A stretch of 64,000 bases of DNA from Microbacterium sp. H1-D42 (GTDB lineage Bacteria > Actinomycetota > Actinomycetes > Actinomycetales > Microbacteriaceae): NCBI RefSeq assembly GCF_022637555.1, contig NZ_CP093342.1, forward strand, positions 1,922,001 to 1,986,000, written 5' to 3'. The first letter of the stretch is position 1, and each line of letters starts with the position of its first letter. Shown piece after piece: positions 9,233 to 18,147 of this stretch. The position numbers and the translations under genes were made by a program. The notes under the pieces are model-generated. The model did no database searches. It had not been told where the DNA came from and saw nothing but the letters and a program-made list of their open reading frames with translations.

Positions 9233-9567
9233 GGTCGTCTCCTGGTTCTGGCGCGATAGCGCCGTTGAGGTTGTGTTCTTCGGCCTGGTGGCCGAGGATC
9301 CTGGTGCCCGGCGCACACCCGCCCCCTGATGAGGAGGACCTGTGGATGTTGCTGCCACGACCTCTGTCTTCGAAAGACGTCGGTCGCTGTGGGCACGCGT
9401 AGTCACCCCGAGATCGAGGTGCTCTCCCAGTGTACAGGATCAGCATGCCGGCCGCCGTCGCGCACGACTGCGGCGACACCTGTCCACAGGGGCGGGTTTC
9501 TGCCGGGTTCTCCCCCGTTCGCGGGATGCGCTCCGCGCGTTGCCGTCGCAGAAGTAAGGCTGGTCGG
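9233..9567. other. Divergent intergenic region between rpsB and the M23 gene
   Basis: These 335 bp hold the rpsB promoter and leader on the minus strand and the start region of the M23 gene on the plus strand. TACACT at 9429-9434 (minus strand) fits the -10 pattern for rpsB and would leave a leader of about 190 nt. Both strands have open frames through here, but none has a convincing start and family features. Confidence 0.5.
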
Positions 9568-10161
9568 ATGCTGTCACGAAGCGCTCGGATGCCTGATGCT
9601 GTTCACCTGGCCCGCAGGCGGATATCAGCGGCGTCGCGATCCGTGCTCATCGGCGTGCTCACCGGCGTGCTGCTCGGCGCCCTGCCCGCGGCGGCATCGC
9701 CCGCGCCGGGCCGAGGATCAGCACCGACCGCCGTCGCGGACGCCCCCGGCGCTGACTGGCTCTGGCCCGTGCCAGGCCCCCGCACCGTGACCGCCCCGTT
9801 CCGTGCCCCCGCTCACGAGTACGGTCCCGGGCATCGCGGCATGGACGTCGCTGCCGGCCCAGGAACAGCGGTGAGCGCGCCCGCCGACGGCGTCGTCGCG
9901 TTCCGCAGCACGGTGGTCGACCGGCCGCTGCTGACGATCGACCACGGGCACGGGTACGTCAGCACGTGGGAACCACTGGATTCGACCCTGACCCCGGGAG
10001 ATGTGATCGCTGCGGGCGACATGATCGGCATCGTCGCTAGCGGCGGCCACGCCGTGCGCGGGACACTGCATGTGGGCGTGCGGGTGGATGACGTGTATGT
10101 GAACCCGCGTCCGCTGTTCGGTGATGTGCCGCGGGCCGTGCTGCTGCCCTGCTGCGAGTGA
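9568..10161 (+). CDS. Secreted M23-family (LytM-like) metallopeptidase, active site partly degenerate
   Basis: The protein has 197 residues. A basic N-terminus and hydrophobic segment (VLIGVLTGVLLGALPAAAS) form a signal peptide, followed by a short linker and a LytM domain. GHRGMDVAAGPGTAVSAPADG supplies the HxxxD zinc ligands. The later HxH motif appears as GTLHVGVR, where the first His is Thr, so a zinc ligand remains but the usual catalytic His is missing. Related actinobacterial copies next to rpsB also vary at this position (recalled, not tested). It may bind or remodel the cell wall rather than cut it. The ATG at 9568 has TAAGG about 8 nt upstream. Confidence 0.85.
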   Translation: MLSRSARMPDAVHLARRRISAASRSVLIGVLTGVLLGALPAAASPAPGRGSAPTAVADAPGADWLWPVPGPRTVTAPFRAPAHEYGPGHRGMDVAAGPGTAVSAPADGVVAFRSTVVDRPLLTIDHGHGYVSTWEPLDSTLTPGDVIAAGDMIGIVASGGHAVRGTLHVGVRVDDVYVNPRPLFGDVPRAVLLPCCE

Positions 10162-10180
10162 GCAGAAACCCGAGTCGACC

Positions 10181-11140
10181 TCACGCGCGCGGATGCGCCA
10201 GCTTGTAGCTCGCCGTGAGCCGTTCAGCGGAGACATGCGTATAGATCTGGGTGGTGCCGAGGCTGGCGTGCCCGAGGATCTCCTGCACGGCGCGCAGGTC
10301 GGCACCCCCATCGAGCAAGTGCGTGGCGGCGGAGTGCCGTAGAGCGTGCGGACCGACATGCTCGGCGCCCACAATCGGTCCCAGCACGCGGGTCACGAGC
10401 GCGTACACCGTGCGAGGGCCGATCCGTGCGCCACGTGCACCCAGGAATACGGCGGCGCCAGGCACCGGGGCTCTGGTGAGCAGCGCGGGGCGTGCTCTGG
10501 TCAGGTACGCGCCGACAGCATCCGACGCGGGTCCTCCGAACGGCACGACCCGCTCCTTCGAGCCTTTTCCGAGTACTCGCACCGTGCGACGCTGCAGATC
10601 GAGGTCGTCGACGTCGATGCCGCACAGCTCGGAGACCCGCATACCCGAGCCGTAGAGCATCTCGAGCATCGCGTGATCGCGAAGCGCGATCGCGTCTCCG
10701 TCCGCGGCTGCGGCGCGCTGCGCGTCGAGCAGATCTCGGATGCCGTCCTGCGAGGCGACCACGGGGAGCGTCTTGGACCGCTTCGGCGTGATCAGCCGCA
10801 GACTCGGGTCGGTCTCGATGAGGCCGTTCTCATGCGCCCATCCGAAGAACGAGCGCACCGCGGCGGCGCGGCGGGCCATTGTGGACCGGGCGTCACCGCG
10901 CTGGGTGGCCTGCCACAGCCAGTCGCGAAGGGCCTCCAGGTCGACCGTGGACAGCTCGATGGCGCTCGCGGCGCGGGCGCTGTCAGTGCCGGCCTGCTCA
11001 TCAGCGCTCGCTCGCTGCGCGGAGAGCGCTCTGCCGAGGTCGGTGAGGTCCGAGCGATAGGCGCGAACGGTCGCTGGCGAGAGTCGGCGCACCTGCTCGA
11101 GGTGCGTCGTGAACTCCGTGACCGCTGCCGAATACTGCAC
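10181..11140 (-). CDS. xerC: Tyrosine recombinase, XerC-type
   Basis: XerC with XerD resolves chromosome dimers at dif. The 319-residue protein has an N-terminal SAM-like core-binding domain (about residues 5-105). The C-terminal catalytic domain has Arg168 (GSGMRVSELCG), Lys192 (GKGSKE), His265-x-x-Arg268 (HALRHSAATHLL), His291 (LGHASLGTTQIY) and nucleophile Tyr300, a complete active site. The start is a GTG at 11140. It sits at the end of the yraN-comM-dprA run, its usual actinobacterial location, so it is the housekeeping enzyme and not an element integrase. Confidence 0.92.
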   Translation of the reverse strand: MQYSAAVTEFTTHLEQVRRLSPATVRAYRSDLTDLGRALSAQRASADEQAGTDSARAASAIELSTVDLEALRDWLWQATQRGDARSTMARRAAAVRSFFGWAHENGLIETDPSLRLITPKRSKTLPVVASQDGIRDLLDAQRAAAADGDAIALRDHAMLEMLYGSGMRVSELCGIDVDDLDLQRRTVRVLGKGSKERVVPFGGPASDAVGAYLTRARPALLTRAPVPGAAVFLGARGARIGPRTVYALVTRVLGPIVGAEHVGPHALRHSAATHLLDGGADLRAVQEILGHASLGTTQIYTHVSAERLTASYKLAHPRA

Positions 11141-11197
11141 GGTTCCAGCATGCCCCCGAGCGGCCGAACCGGCGGCTGCCGCGCCGACACCGGGGTC

Positions 11198-12382
11198 TCA
11201 GCCGGCGCGGAGCCAGCCGCCTTCGCGCTGCGTCACCTCGCCCTCCAGAGCCAGCAGTCCGAGCAGGCTGCGCACGCGCTCGACTGAGAGCCCGCTGCGG
11301 CGGGCGATATCAAGGGACTCGCGAGGAACCCGCGCACTGAGAGCGTCTCTCAGCCGCACCCGATCCGGGTGCTCCGTCGTCGTGGGCACCGGGGCGATCG
11401 CCGCTTCGCCCCAGAGCTCACGTACTTCGGCGGCGTTCGTCACACACACCGCGTCATACTCGCGCAACAGCCGATGACAGCCCGCTGACGCCGCGCTCGT
11501 GACCGGGCCCGGCACGGCACCAAGCGGCCGCCCGAGGTTCGCCGCGTGACCTGCGGTGTTCAGCGAACCGCTGCGCCACCCCGCCTCGACGACGACGGTC
11601 GCCATGCCAGCAGCGGCGATCATCCTGTTTCTGGCCAAGAACCTCCACTTTGTCGGCGCTGCCCCGCACGGCACTTCGCTGAGCACCAGCCCCCTGGTGC
11701 GGATCCGGTCGAACAGCTGCTGATGACCGATCGGGTAGGCGCGATCGACACCGCCGGCGAGAAATGCCACGGTCGTGCCACCGACACCCAGCGCCGCGCG
11801 ATGAGCGGCTCCGTCGATGCCGTAGGCGCCGCCCGAGATGACGGTCGTGCCACCCGCGGCGAGATCGCCGGCGATCTCGCCGGCGATCGACTCGCCGTAT
11901 GAGGTCGCGGCCCGCGCGCCGACGATCGACACCGTCGTGCGCTCCCGCAGCACGGCGGCGTCACCGCGCGCCCACAGCGCCACCGGCGCGTGCACGCCGA
12001 GGTCATCGAGGCCGTGCGGCCAGTATTCATCCGCCGGCAGCAGCAGGTGCCCGCCGACGTCCTGGCAGGAGTGCAGCGCCTCCCGCAGAGCCCGGACGTC
12101 GGCCCTGGGTCGCCACCGTGCCTGGGCTTCTGCGAACTCACGGGGAGGAACGGCCCCCGGTGGCAGGAGCCCCGTCTCCCCCAGCGCGACGCTCAGCGCC
12201 TCCGCTGGCCCGAGAGCGGCGATGAGCGCACCCGCGATGCCGTCTCCTGGTTCGACGAGCACCGACCACGCGGTCCGTGCAGCGGTCTCGGTGACGTCAG
12301 CATGCGGACGCAGTCGCTCGGCCGCGCGGAGCACCTCGTGGTCGGCGAGCAGTTCGTTCTGGGTGCTGGTGGTGGTCTTCAT
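11198..12382 (-). CDS. dprA: DNA-processing protein DprA
   Basis: DprA/Smf loads RecA on incoming single-stranded DNA during transformation. The Rossmann-like core is clear: VSIVGARAATSYGESIAGEI, VISGGAYGIDGAAHRAAL, FLAGGVDRAYPIGHQQLF, SEVPCGAAPTKWRFLARNR and VVEAGWRSGSLNTAGHA. A small C-terminal winged-helix-like region (VPRESLDIARRSGLSVERV) follows. At 394 residues it is normal for Actinobacteria. The start overlaps the comM stop by 4 bp (ATGA), so the two are probably translationally coupled. Confidence 0.95.
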   Translation of the reverse strand: MKTTTSTQNELLADHEVLRAAERLRPHADVTETAARTAWSVLVEPGDGIAGALIAALGPAEALSVALGETGLLPPGAVPPREFAEAQARWRPRADVRALREALHSCQDVGGHLLLPADEYWPHGLDDLGVHAPVALWARGDAAVLRERTTVSIVGARAATSYGESIAGEIAGDLAAGGTTVISGGAYGIDGAAHRAALGVGGTTVAFLAGGVDRAYPIGHQQLFDRIRTRGLVLSEVPCGAAPTKWRFLARNRMIAAAGMATVVVEAGWRSGSLNTAGHAANLGRPLGAVPGPVTSAASAGCHRLLREYDAVCVTNAAEVRELWGEAAIAPVPTTTEHPDRVRLRDALSARVPRESLDIARRSGLSVERVRSLLGLLALEGEVTQREGGWLRAG

Positions 12383-13908
12383 GCGAGCAGTCCTTTCTTG
12401 AGGAAGAGGGCGCGACCGAGCTCATCGACACCGGGCGTCCCGAGTCCGGCGATATCGCTCAGCGTCCAGGCGATGCGGAGCACGCGGTCGTACGCCCGCA
12501 GCGTCACGGTGCCACGCTCCAGCGCGCGGTCGAGCGGCGCGCGCACCTGGGCAGGCAGGCGCAGGCGGCCCTGGCGCAGCTGCTCCCCCGGGATCTCGCC
12601 GTTGACGCGCCACGGTGTGCCGCGCCAGCGTTCGCGTGCCATGCCCCGCGCTGCGAGCACGATCTGCCTGGCGGCATCCGAGGTGCGTGTGGATCGCTCG
12701 CCTGACGTCGCACGCGACGCCGCCACCCTGGCGACCTGCAGATCGATGTCGATGCGGTCACGCAGCGGACCGGAGAGGCGGCCGGCATAGCGGCGGATGG
12801 CGATCGGAGGGCAGGCGCACTCAGCGCCTCGCACGCCGTAGTTGCCGCAGGGACACGGATTCATCGCGAGAATCAGCTGGAACCTCGCGGGGAAGCTGGC
12901 CGTGAAACCCGATCTGCTCACTTCGATGCGCCCGGATTCCAGAGGCTGGCGCAGCGAGTCCAGCGCCACCCGCTGAAATTCGGGTGTCTCGTCGAGAAAG
13001 AGTACGCCGCGGTGCGCACGAACGATCGCTCCTGGCCTGGCCACGCGCGATCCGCCGCCGACGAGGGCGGCGGCCGAGGCGCTGTGGTGTGGTGCCTCGA
13101 ACGGCGCGACCGTGTCCAGCCGGCTGACGGTGCGCCCGGCGAGCGACCTGATCGCCGCGACCTCGAGTGCCTCGTGCTCGTCCAGCAGCGGCAGGATGCC
13201 TGGCAGCCGCCGGGCGAGCATCGTCTTGCCTGCACCCGGCGGGCCGCTGAGCATCATGTGGTGGCCTCCCGCTGCGGCAGTGATCAGCGCGTCGACGGCC
13301 TCGTCCTGACCGACGACGTCGGCGAGGTCCAGTGGCTCGACCGCGGAAGCGTCATCGAGCGGCGCCGAGACCGGCTCCACGTCGGCGACCTCCACCTCTG
13401 CCCCGTGCAGCGCGGCGACCTCGGCGAGAGACACCGCCGCCCGCACGTCCATCCCGGGCACGAGTCGCGCCTCGTCGACGTTCGCATGCGGCACGATCAC
13501 ACGTTCGAATCCAGCGCGCGCAGCCGCGAACACCGAGGGCAGCACTCCGGGCACGGGGCGCAGACGCCCGTCGAGTCCGAGCTCGCCGATGTGGACGGTC
13601 TTGCGGATGGCATCCGATCGCACTGCGCCCTCGGTGGCGAGCGTGGCTACAGCGATGCTCAGATCGAATCCGGAGCCGTGTTTGGGCAGGTTCGCCGGGG
13701 ACAGGTTGACGGTGACCCGACGCCGAGGGAACTCCAGGCCGGCGTTGACACAGGCGTTGCGCACGCGCTGCGCCGCCTCACCCAGCGCCTTGTCCGGCAG
13801 ACCGATGATCTGGAAGCCCGGAGTCTGGTTGCTGAGATCGGCCTCGACCTCGACCAGATGACCATCGACGCCGGTGAGCGCAACCGCCCAGGTGCGCGCC
13901 GTGCTCAC
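12379..13908 (-). CDS. comM: YifB/ComM family Mg-chelatase-like AAA+ ATPase
   Basis: ComM is a hexameric helicase that promotes branch migration during natural transformation. The 509-residue protein has an N-terminal Lon-protease-like domain (VEVEADLSNQTPGFQIIGLP ... HGSGFDLSIAVATLA). An AAA+ core follows with Walker A GPPGAGKTMLARRLPG, Walker B-type LFLDETPEF, and FQLILAMNPCPCGNYG. The C-terminal Mg-chelatase region ends the protein. It overlaps yraN upstream and dprA downstream by 4 bp each. Confidence 0.94.
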   Translation of the reverse strand: MSTARTWAVALTGVDGHLVEVEADLSNQTPGFQIIGLPDKALGEAAQRVRNACVNAGLEFPRRRVTVNLSPANLPKHGSGFDLSIAVATLATEGAVRSDAIRKTVHIGELGLDGRLRPVPGVLPSVFAAARAGFERVIVPHANVDEARLVPGMDVRAAVSLAEVAALHGAEVEVADVEPVSAPLDDASAVEPLDLADVVGQDEAVDALITAAAGGHHMMLSGPPGAGKTMLARRLPGILPLLDEHEALEVAAIRSLAGRTVSRLDTVAPFEAPHHSASAAALVGGGSRVARPGAIVRAHRGVLFLDETPEFQRVALDSLRQPLESGRIEVSRSGFTASFPARFQLILAMNPCPCGNYGVRGAECACPPIAIRRYAGRLSGPLRDRIDIDLQVARVAASRATSGERSTRTSDAARQIVLAARGMARERWRGTPWRVNGEIPGEQLRQGRLRLPAQVRAPLDRALERGTVTLRAYDRVLRIAWTLSDIAGLGTPGVDELGRALFLKKGLLA

Positions 13909-14267
13909 AGCAGGTCTACCAGATGCTCGAGGTGCGCGGTGCCGGCCTCCGCGCCGATCAGGCCGATCGCCTCGAGGCGGATGGTGCGTCGCCGTGCCGC
14001 CTCAGGATGCTCCGTCGCCCACGCGAAGGCGAGATGCCACAGCCTGCGCCGCTTGCGCTCATCGATCGCCTCGAACGGGTGCCCGAAGGCCTCGCTGCGT
14101 CGGGTCTTGACCTCGACGATGCAGAGCATGTCTTCGGTGAGGGCGACGATGTCGATCTCGCCCTGCGCGCACCGCCAGTTGCGATCGAGGATCGCGTACC
14201 CGCGTGATCTCAGATATGCCGCGGCTCGTTCCTCGCCCGCGCGTCCGAAGTCGTCTTTCGCTGCCAT
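13905..14267 (-). CDS. YraN family (UPF0102) endonuclease-fold protein
   Basis: This 120-residue protein has the UPF0102 pattern: GRAGEERAAAYLRSRGYAIL, RNWRCAQGEIDIVALTEDML and IVEVKTRRSEAFGHP. Those residues form a PD-(D/E)xK-type site (Glu-Ile-Asp and Glu-x-Lys). The biological role of the family is not settled. It is the first gene of the yraN-comM-dprA unit. Confidence 0.92.
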   Translation of the reverse strand: MAAKDDFGRAGEERAAAYLRSRGYAILDRNWRCAQGEIDIVALTEDMLCIVEVKTRRSEAFGHPFEAIDERKRRRLWHLAFAWATEHPEAARRRTIRLEAIGLIGAEAGTAHLEHLVDLL

Positions 14268-14364
14268 GCCGACAGCCTGGCTGCCGGCGCAGACGGTAAG
14301 ACGCCGCTATCCCAGTGCGTGTGGAAAGCTCACCGCAGGTCGCGGACTGGGGATAACGTCGCGG

Positions 14365-14691
14365 TCACTGGCCGTCGAGCGAGAGATCCTCGGGAATCTC
14401 GAACTCGCGCCGCTGCAGCTCTTCGACGTTGACGTCCTTGAAGGTCAACACGCGCACGGCCTTCACGAAGCGGTCGGCACGGTAGATGTCCCAGACCCAG
14501 ACATCAGACATCGAGATCTCGAAGTAGAAGTCGTGCTCGGTGTCACGGCGCACGACGTTCACCTCGTTGGCGAGGTAGAACCGCCGCTCGGTCTCGACGA
14601 CGTACTGGAACTGCGTGACGACGTCGCGGTACTCGCGGAACAGCGCGAGTTCGAGCTCGCGGTCGTAGTCGTCGAAAGCATCCTCATCCAT
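14365..14691 (-). CDS. DUF2469 family protein
   Basis: This 108-residue acidic protein is strongly conserved next to rnhB in Actinobacteria. Diagnostic stretches are DYDRELELALFREYRDVV, FQYVVETERRFYLANEV, FYFEISMSDVWVWDIYR and VRVLTFKDVNVEEL. The function is unknown. It is separated from rnhB by 28 nt and probably shares its transcript. Confidence 0.93.
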   Translation of the reverse strand: MDEDAFDDYDRELELALFREYRDVVTQFQYVVETERRFYLANEVNVVRRDTEHDFYFEISMSDVWVWDIYRADRFVKAVRVLTFKDVNVEELQRREFEIPEDLSLDGQ

Positions 14692-14719
14692 GATGCTTCC
14701 ATCCTAGGCGAGAGGCGCG

Positions 14720-15379
14720 TCAGAACAGTGTCGGGGCGTCGGCGATCGCCCAGGATGCCCGATGCCACGGCGACAGCCCGAGTTCGCGGATCGCCTGCCG
14801 GTGCTCGAGGCTCGCGTAGCCCTTGTTTCGATCCCACTGATAAGCCGGATGCTCTGAGTGCAGCGATGCCATCAGCGTGTCCCTGTCGACCTTCGCGATC
14901 ACCGATGCTGCCGACACCGAGGCGCAGTCGCGGTCGCCCTTGATCACGGTCCGCACGGTCAGTGGGGCGGAGTGCACCTTGGAGACGTAGTCGTGATTGC
15001 CGTCCAGGATCACGAGTGTGCGATCCAGGGAGACGCCCTGGTCGACGACGGACTGCACGGCCCGGGAGGCCGCCATTCCGAGTGCCCACATGATGCCGCG
15101 CTCGTCCACCTCCGCGGCGGTCGCCCAGCCGACAGCCGAGGTCGGAACCCACTGCCGCGCCCGCTCCGCCATCTCTGGCCTGCGTCGCTCGGTGATGAGC
15201 TTCGAGTCACGCAGCCCGTCAGGCACCCGTCTGCGCGAGCCCGTGGCATCCATCACCGCCGCGCCGACCGCCACCGGCCCTGCCAGCGCGCCTCGTCCGA
15301 CCTCGTCGAGCGCGATGATCAGATCGAACTCCTTGAGCAGCCGCCTCTCGAGCGAGAGGGTGGGCACGACGACGGTCAC
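14720..15379 (-). CDS. rnhB: Ribonuclease HII
   Basis: RNase HII removes ribonucleotides from DNA. The 219-residue product has the catalytic acids in LIIALDEVGRGALAGPV (Asp and Glu), DSKLITERRR, and VIKGDRDCASVSAASVIAKVDRD. The C-terminal NKGYASLEHRQAIRELG is also typical. The start is taken as the GTG at 15379, which overlaps the lepB stop by 4 bp (GTGA). A much longer frame upstream runs antiparallel to no conserved sequence and is not used. Confidence 0.94.
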   Translation of the reverse strand: MTVVVPTLSLERRLLKEFDLIIALDEVGRGALAGPVAVGAAVMDATGSRRRVPDGLRDSKLITERRRPEMAERARQWVPTSAVGWATAAEVDERGIMWALGMAASRAVQSVVDQGVSLDRTLVILDGNHDYVSKVHSAPLTVRTVIKGDRDCASVSAASVIAKVDRDTLMASLHSEHPAYQWDRNKGYASLEHRQAIRELGLSPWHRASWAIADAPTLF

Positions 15380-16110
15380 TTCGGCTCCGTCTCCGGCACC
15401 GATTGGAACACTTCGTCGTGGGTGTCGATCAGCCCGAACCGGTCGAACGGCCAGGTCGTCAGGAAGGCGCGCCCCACGACGTTCTCCAGCGGGACGAAGC
15501 CCCCTCCTGGCAGTTCCTGATGTGCGCGCGAGTCCTGTGAGCGGTCGCGGTTGTCGCCCATCACCCAGATGGTTCCCTCTGGGACCGTGACGTCGAAATC
15601 GGTGTTGGATGCCGCCGTGTCGCCCTCGGGGAGATTGAGGTACGACAGCTCGTCGATCGGCGAGCCGTTGATGGTGATCTGACCGAGCGCATTGCAGCAC
15701 ACCACGTGGTCACCTGGCATGCCGATGATCCGCTTGACGAGGTGATCCTGCGCGTCAGAGGTCGAGATCCCCACGAAGGTGAGGGCCCAGTCGACGGCTT
15801 CGATCAGCGCGGGGCGAGCAGGGCGCTGAGGCGCCGGCGGCAGCCAGCCGCCCGGGTCCTGGAAGACGACGACATCGCCGTGGTCGTAGCCGGCGAAGCG
15901 CGGAGTGAGCTCGTCGACGAGAATGCGGTCGTCGATCAGCAGCGTGCGCTCCATCGACCCGGACGGGATGTAGAACGAGCGCACGACGAAGGTCTTGACT
16001 ACGAACGAGACCAGGGCCGCGATGACGATGATGACGACGACATCGCGGAGGAAGATGAGCACTCCCCTGCGTCGCGGCTGACGTGGTGCTGCCTCAGCGG
16101 CGTCTGTCAT
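15376..16110 (-). CDS. lepB: Signal peptidase I
   Basis: This membrane-bound enzyme removes signal peptides from exported proteins. The 244-residue protein has a cytoplasmic basic N-terminus and one membrane helix (FLRDVVVIIVIAALVSFVV). The catalytic Ser is in FYIPSGSMERTL and the general-base Lys in HLVKRIIGMPGD. The VMGDNRDRSQDSRAH box D/E region follows. It sits between rplS and rnhB, the common actinobacterial order. Confidence 0.95.
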   Translation of the reverse strand: MTDAAEAAPRQPRRRGVLIFLRDVVVIIVIAALVSFVVKTFVVRSFYIPSGSMERTLLIDDRILVDELTPRFAGYDHGDVVVFQDPGGWLPPAPQRPARPALIEAVDWALTFVGISTSDAQDHLVKRIIGMPGDHVVCCNALGQITINGSPIDELSYLNLPEGDTAASNTDFDVTVPEGTIWVMGDNRDRSQDSRAHQELPGGGFVPLENVVGRAFLTTWPFDRFGLIDTHDEVFQSVPETEPK

Positions 16111-16182
16111 GTGCTTCCTTCTTCATCAGGCACGCCGCGCGAACACGGCAGATACCAGGTTCGCACATCGGAGGGGTAACGA

Positions 16183-16216
16183 CAGAACCCCGGGACATGC
16201 GTGTCCAGGGGTTCTG
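16183..16216 (-). terminator. Intrinsic terminator after rplS
   Basis: A 15-bp stem with one mismatch (16183-16197 with 16202-16216) and a 4-nt loop lies 17 nt beyond the rplS stop. Confidence 0.75.
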
Positions 16217-16232
16217 TGAAAGGTATGGCGCG

Positions 16233-16580
16233 TCAGTTGAAGCGCTTCTCCTTGATCTTGGCCTTCTTGCCACGCAGGTTGCGCAGGTAGTACAGCTTCG
16301 CGCGACGAACGTCACCGCGGGTGACGACCTCGATGTGGTCGATCACCGGCGAGTGCACCGGGAAGGTGCGCTCGACGCCGACCTGGAAGCTGATCTTGCG
16401 GACCGTGAAGGTCTCGCGCACGCCATCGCCCTGGCGACCAAGGACGACGCCCTGGAAGACCTGGATACGCGAGCGCGAACCCTCGGTGATGTTGACGTGC
16501 ACCTTGACGGTGTCACCGGGGTGGAAGACAGGAATGTCGGAACGGAGCGAAGCCGCGTCAACGGCGTCCAGGATCTGCAT
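16233..16580 (-). CDS. rplS: 50S ribosomal protein L19
   Basis: At 115 residues it matches L19, with [58 protein letters not shown] and [20 protein letters not shown] chose the ATG at 16580 ([11 protein letters not shown]), which has AGAGAGA about 6 nt upstream. An ATG at 16598 would add six residues. Confidence 0.96.
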   Translation of the reverse strand: MQILDAVDAASLRSDIPVFHPGDTVKVHVNITEGSRSRIQVFQGVVLGRQGDGVRETFTVRKISFQVGVERTFPVHSPVIDHIEVVTRGDVRRAKLYYLRNLRGKKAKIKEKRFN

Positions 16581-16757
16581 GATCGTCTCTCTCTGCACTC
16601 GCCACAGGTCGGATGCATGAATTAAGGAATAAGAACGGGTGTGTGCCGAGCGGCGCGCGAAGCGTTCGCGGGCTCCCCTGAGGCAGAGCCGGTTGGCGGC
16701 ACAAGAATCTATTCTGCCATGAAGCGGACGCTGTCGCCAAACGCACGACCGCGAGGA

Positions 16758-17249
16758 TCAGTCGAGAGTGCGGTGCTCCTCGATGATGATGACGTCGGCA
16801 GCGGACTGCGACGGTGACGAGCGATCTGAGCTGGACATGCTCGACCAGGTGATCGTCTCTCGCAGGCGCGCGCCGGACCCGCGCGCCTCGTTCCACAGCT
16901 GCCACAGCTGCAGCCAGAACAGCGCGAGCGCTGCCACGATCGCGCCGGTGAGCAGCCAGGGGAAGGCGCCGTCGATGAAGCAGGCGACGGCGATGGTGAG
17001 CCCGTGCCAGACGGTGAACCCCAGGACGTCCCACCAGGAGACCGCTCGTTCAGCGCGAACAGAGGGGCGAGAACGGGTCAGCAGCGTCAGCACGAGCTGT
17101 CCGACGAAGACCGAGGGCACCGCCATCAGCAGCACCCACAGCAGCCCCCATCCGCTCTGCCCGAAGATCGCCCAGCCGACGATCATCCACAGGGGCAGCA
17201 CGAATGCTGCCGGCAGCAGCCAGCGGAAGAAGCCCCGTCGCAAGAACAT
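16758..17249 (-). CDS. Small multi-pass membrane protein of unknown function
   Basis: The 163-residue protein has four predicted membrane helices: FFRWLLPAAFVLPLWMIVGW, LLWVLLMAVPSVFVGQLVL, SWWDVLGFTVWHGLTIAVAC and LLTGAIVAALALFWLQLWQL. A polar C-terminal tail ends in VIIIEEHRTLD. Similar proteins occur beside map in Microbacteriaceae and are sometimes labelled as transporter permeases, but no transport motif is visible. It is divergent from map. Confidence 0.8.
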   Translation of the reverse strand: MFLRRGFFRWLLPAAFVLPLWMIVGWAIFGQSGWGLLWVLLMAVPSVFVGQLVLTLLTRSRPSVRAERAVSWWDVLGFTVWHGLTIAVACFIDGAFPWLLTGAIVAALALFWLQLWQLWNEARGSGARLRETITWSSMSSSDRSSPSQSAADVIIIEEHRTLD

Positions 17250-17353
17250 GCTTCGATGTTACGACGGCGGGGACGGTGCATGGCGCGAGTTCGCTGTGGG
17301 CATCCAGACAGTTCGAATCGGGGAGAATGGATGCTGACGAGAGGAACACCCCC

Positions 17354-18136
17354 ATGATCGAACTGCGCACTCCGGCCGAGATCGACGAGATGCGCGCCGC
17401 CGGCCGCTTCGTCGCCGAGACCCTGGCGACGCTGCGTGACGAGACGAAGGTGGGCACGAACTTGCTCTCGATCGATGCGCGCGCGCATGATCTGATCCGC
17501 AAGGCCGGCGCCGAGTCGTGCTACATCGACTACGCCCCATCGTTCGGCAACGGCCCGTTCGGCAAGGTCATCTGCACCTCGGTCAACGACGCCGTGCTGC
17601 ATGGTCTCCCCCACGACTACGTCCTGCGGGATGGTGACCTCGTCTCGCTCGACTTCGCCGTGTCTGTGGACGGATGGGTGGCCGACTCGGCCGTGTCGTT
17701 CGTTGTCGGCACAGCGCGCGACGAAGACCTCCGCCTCATCGACACCACCGAACGGGCACTGGACGCGGCCATCGCGGCAGCCGTCATCGGCAACAGGATC
17801 GGCGACATCTCAGCATCCATCGCCACGGTCTCGCACGGCCAGGGCTACGCGATCAACACCGACTTCGGTGGGCACGGCGTCGGCCGGATCATGCACGGCG
17901 ACCCGCACATCCCCAACGACGGCCGCGCCGGGCGCGGCTTCCCGCTGCGCGAGGGCCTGGTGTTCGCTCTGGAGCCGTGGCTGCTCGCCACGACCGATGA
18001 ACTCATCACCGACGCCGATGGCTGGACGCTGCGCAGCGCTGACGGCTCGCGCGGCTCGCATTCCGAGCACACCGTCGCCGTCACGAAGGATGGCCCGATC
18101 GTGCTGACCGACCGGAGCTTCCTCGGCGTCGACTGA
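17354..18136 (+). CDS. map: Methionine aminopeptidase, type I
   Basis: MAP removes initiator methionine. The 260-residue protein begins MIELRTPAEIDEMRAAGRF, with GAGAGGA upstream of the ATG at 17354. All five metal ligands of the family are present: two Asp in SLDFAVSVDGWVADSA, His in GHGVGRIMHGDP, Glu in FALEPWLL, and Glu in RGSHSEHTVAV. Confidence 0.94.
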   Translation: MIELRTPAEIDEMRAAGRFVAETLATLRDETKVGTNLLSIDARAHDLIRKAGAESCYIDYAPSFGNGPFGKVICTSVNDAVLHGLPHDYVLRDGDLVSLDFAVSVDGWVADSAVSFVVGTARDEDLRLIDTTERALDAAIAAAVIGNRIGDISASIATVSHGQGYAINTDFGGHGVGRIMHGDPHIPNDGRAGRGFPLREGLVFALEPWLLATTDELITDADGWTLRSADGSRGSHSEHTVAVTKDGPIVLTDRSFLGVD

Positions 18137-18147
18137 ACGCCGGGGGC

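Noticed and set aside
10181..11140. XerC as the island integrase
   Set aside because: It is 30 kb away, in its standard place after dprA, and looks like the housekeeping dimer-resolution enzyme.
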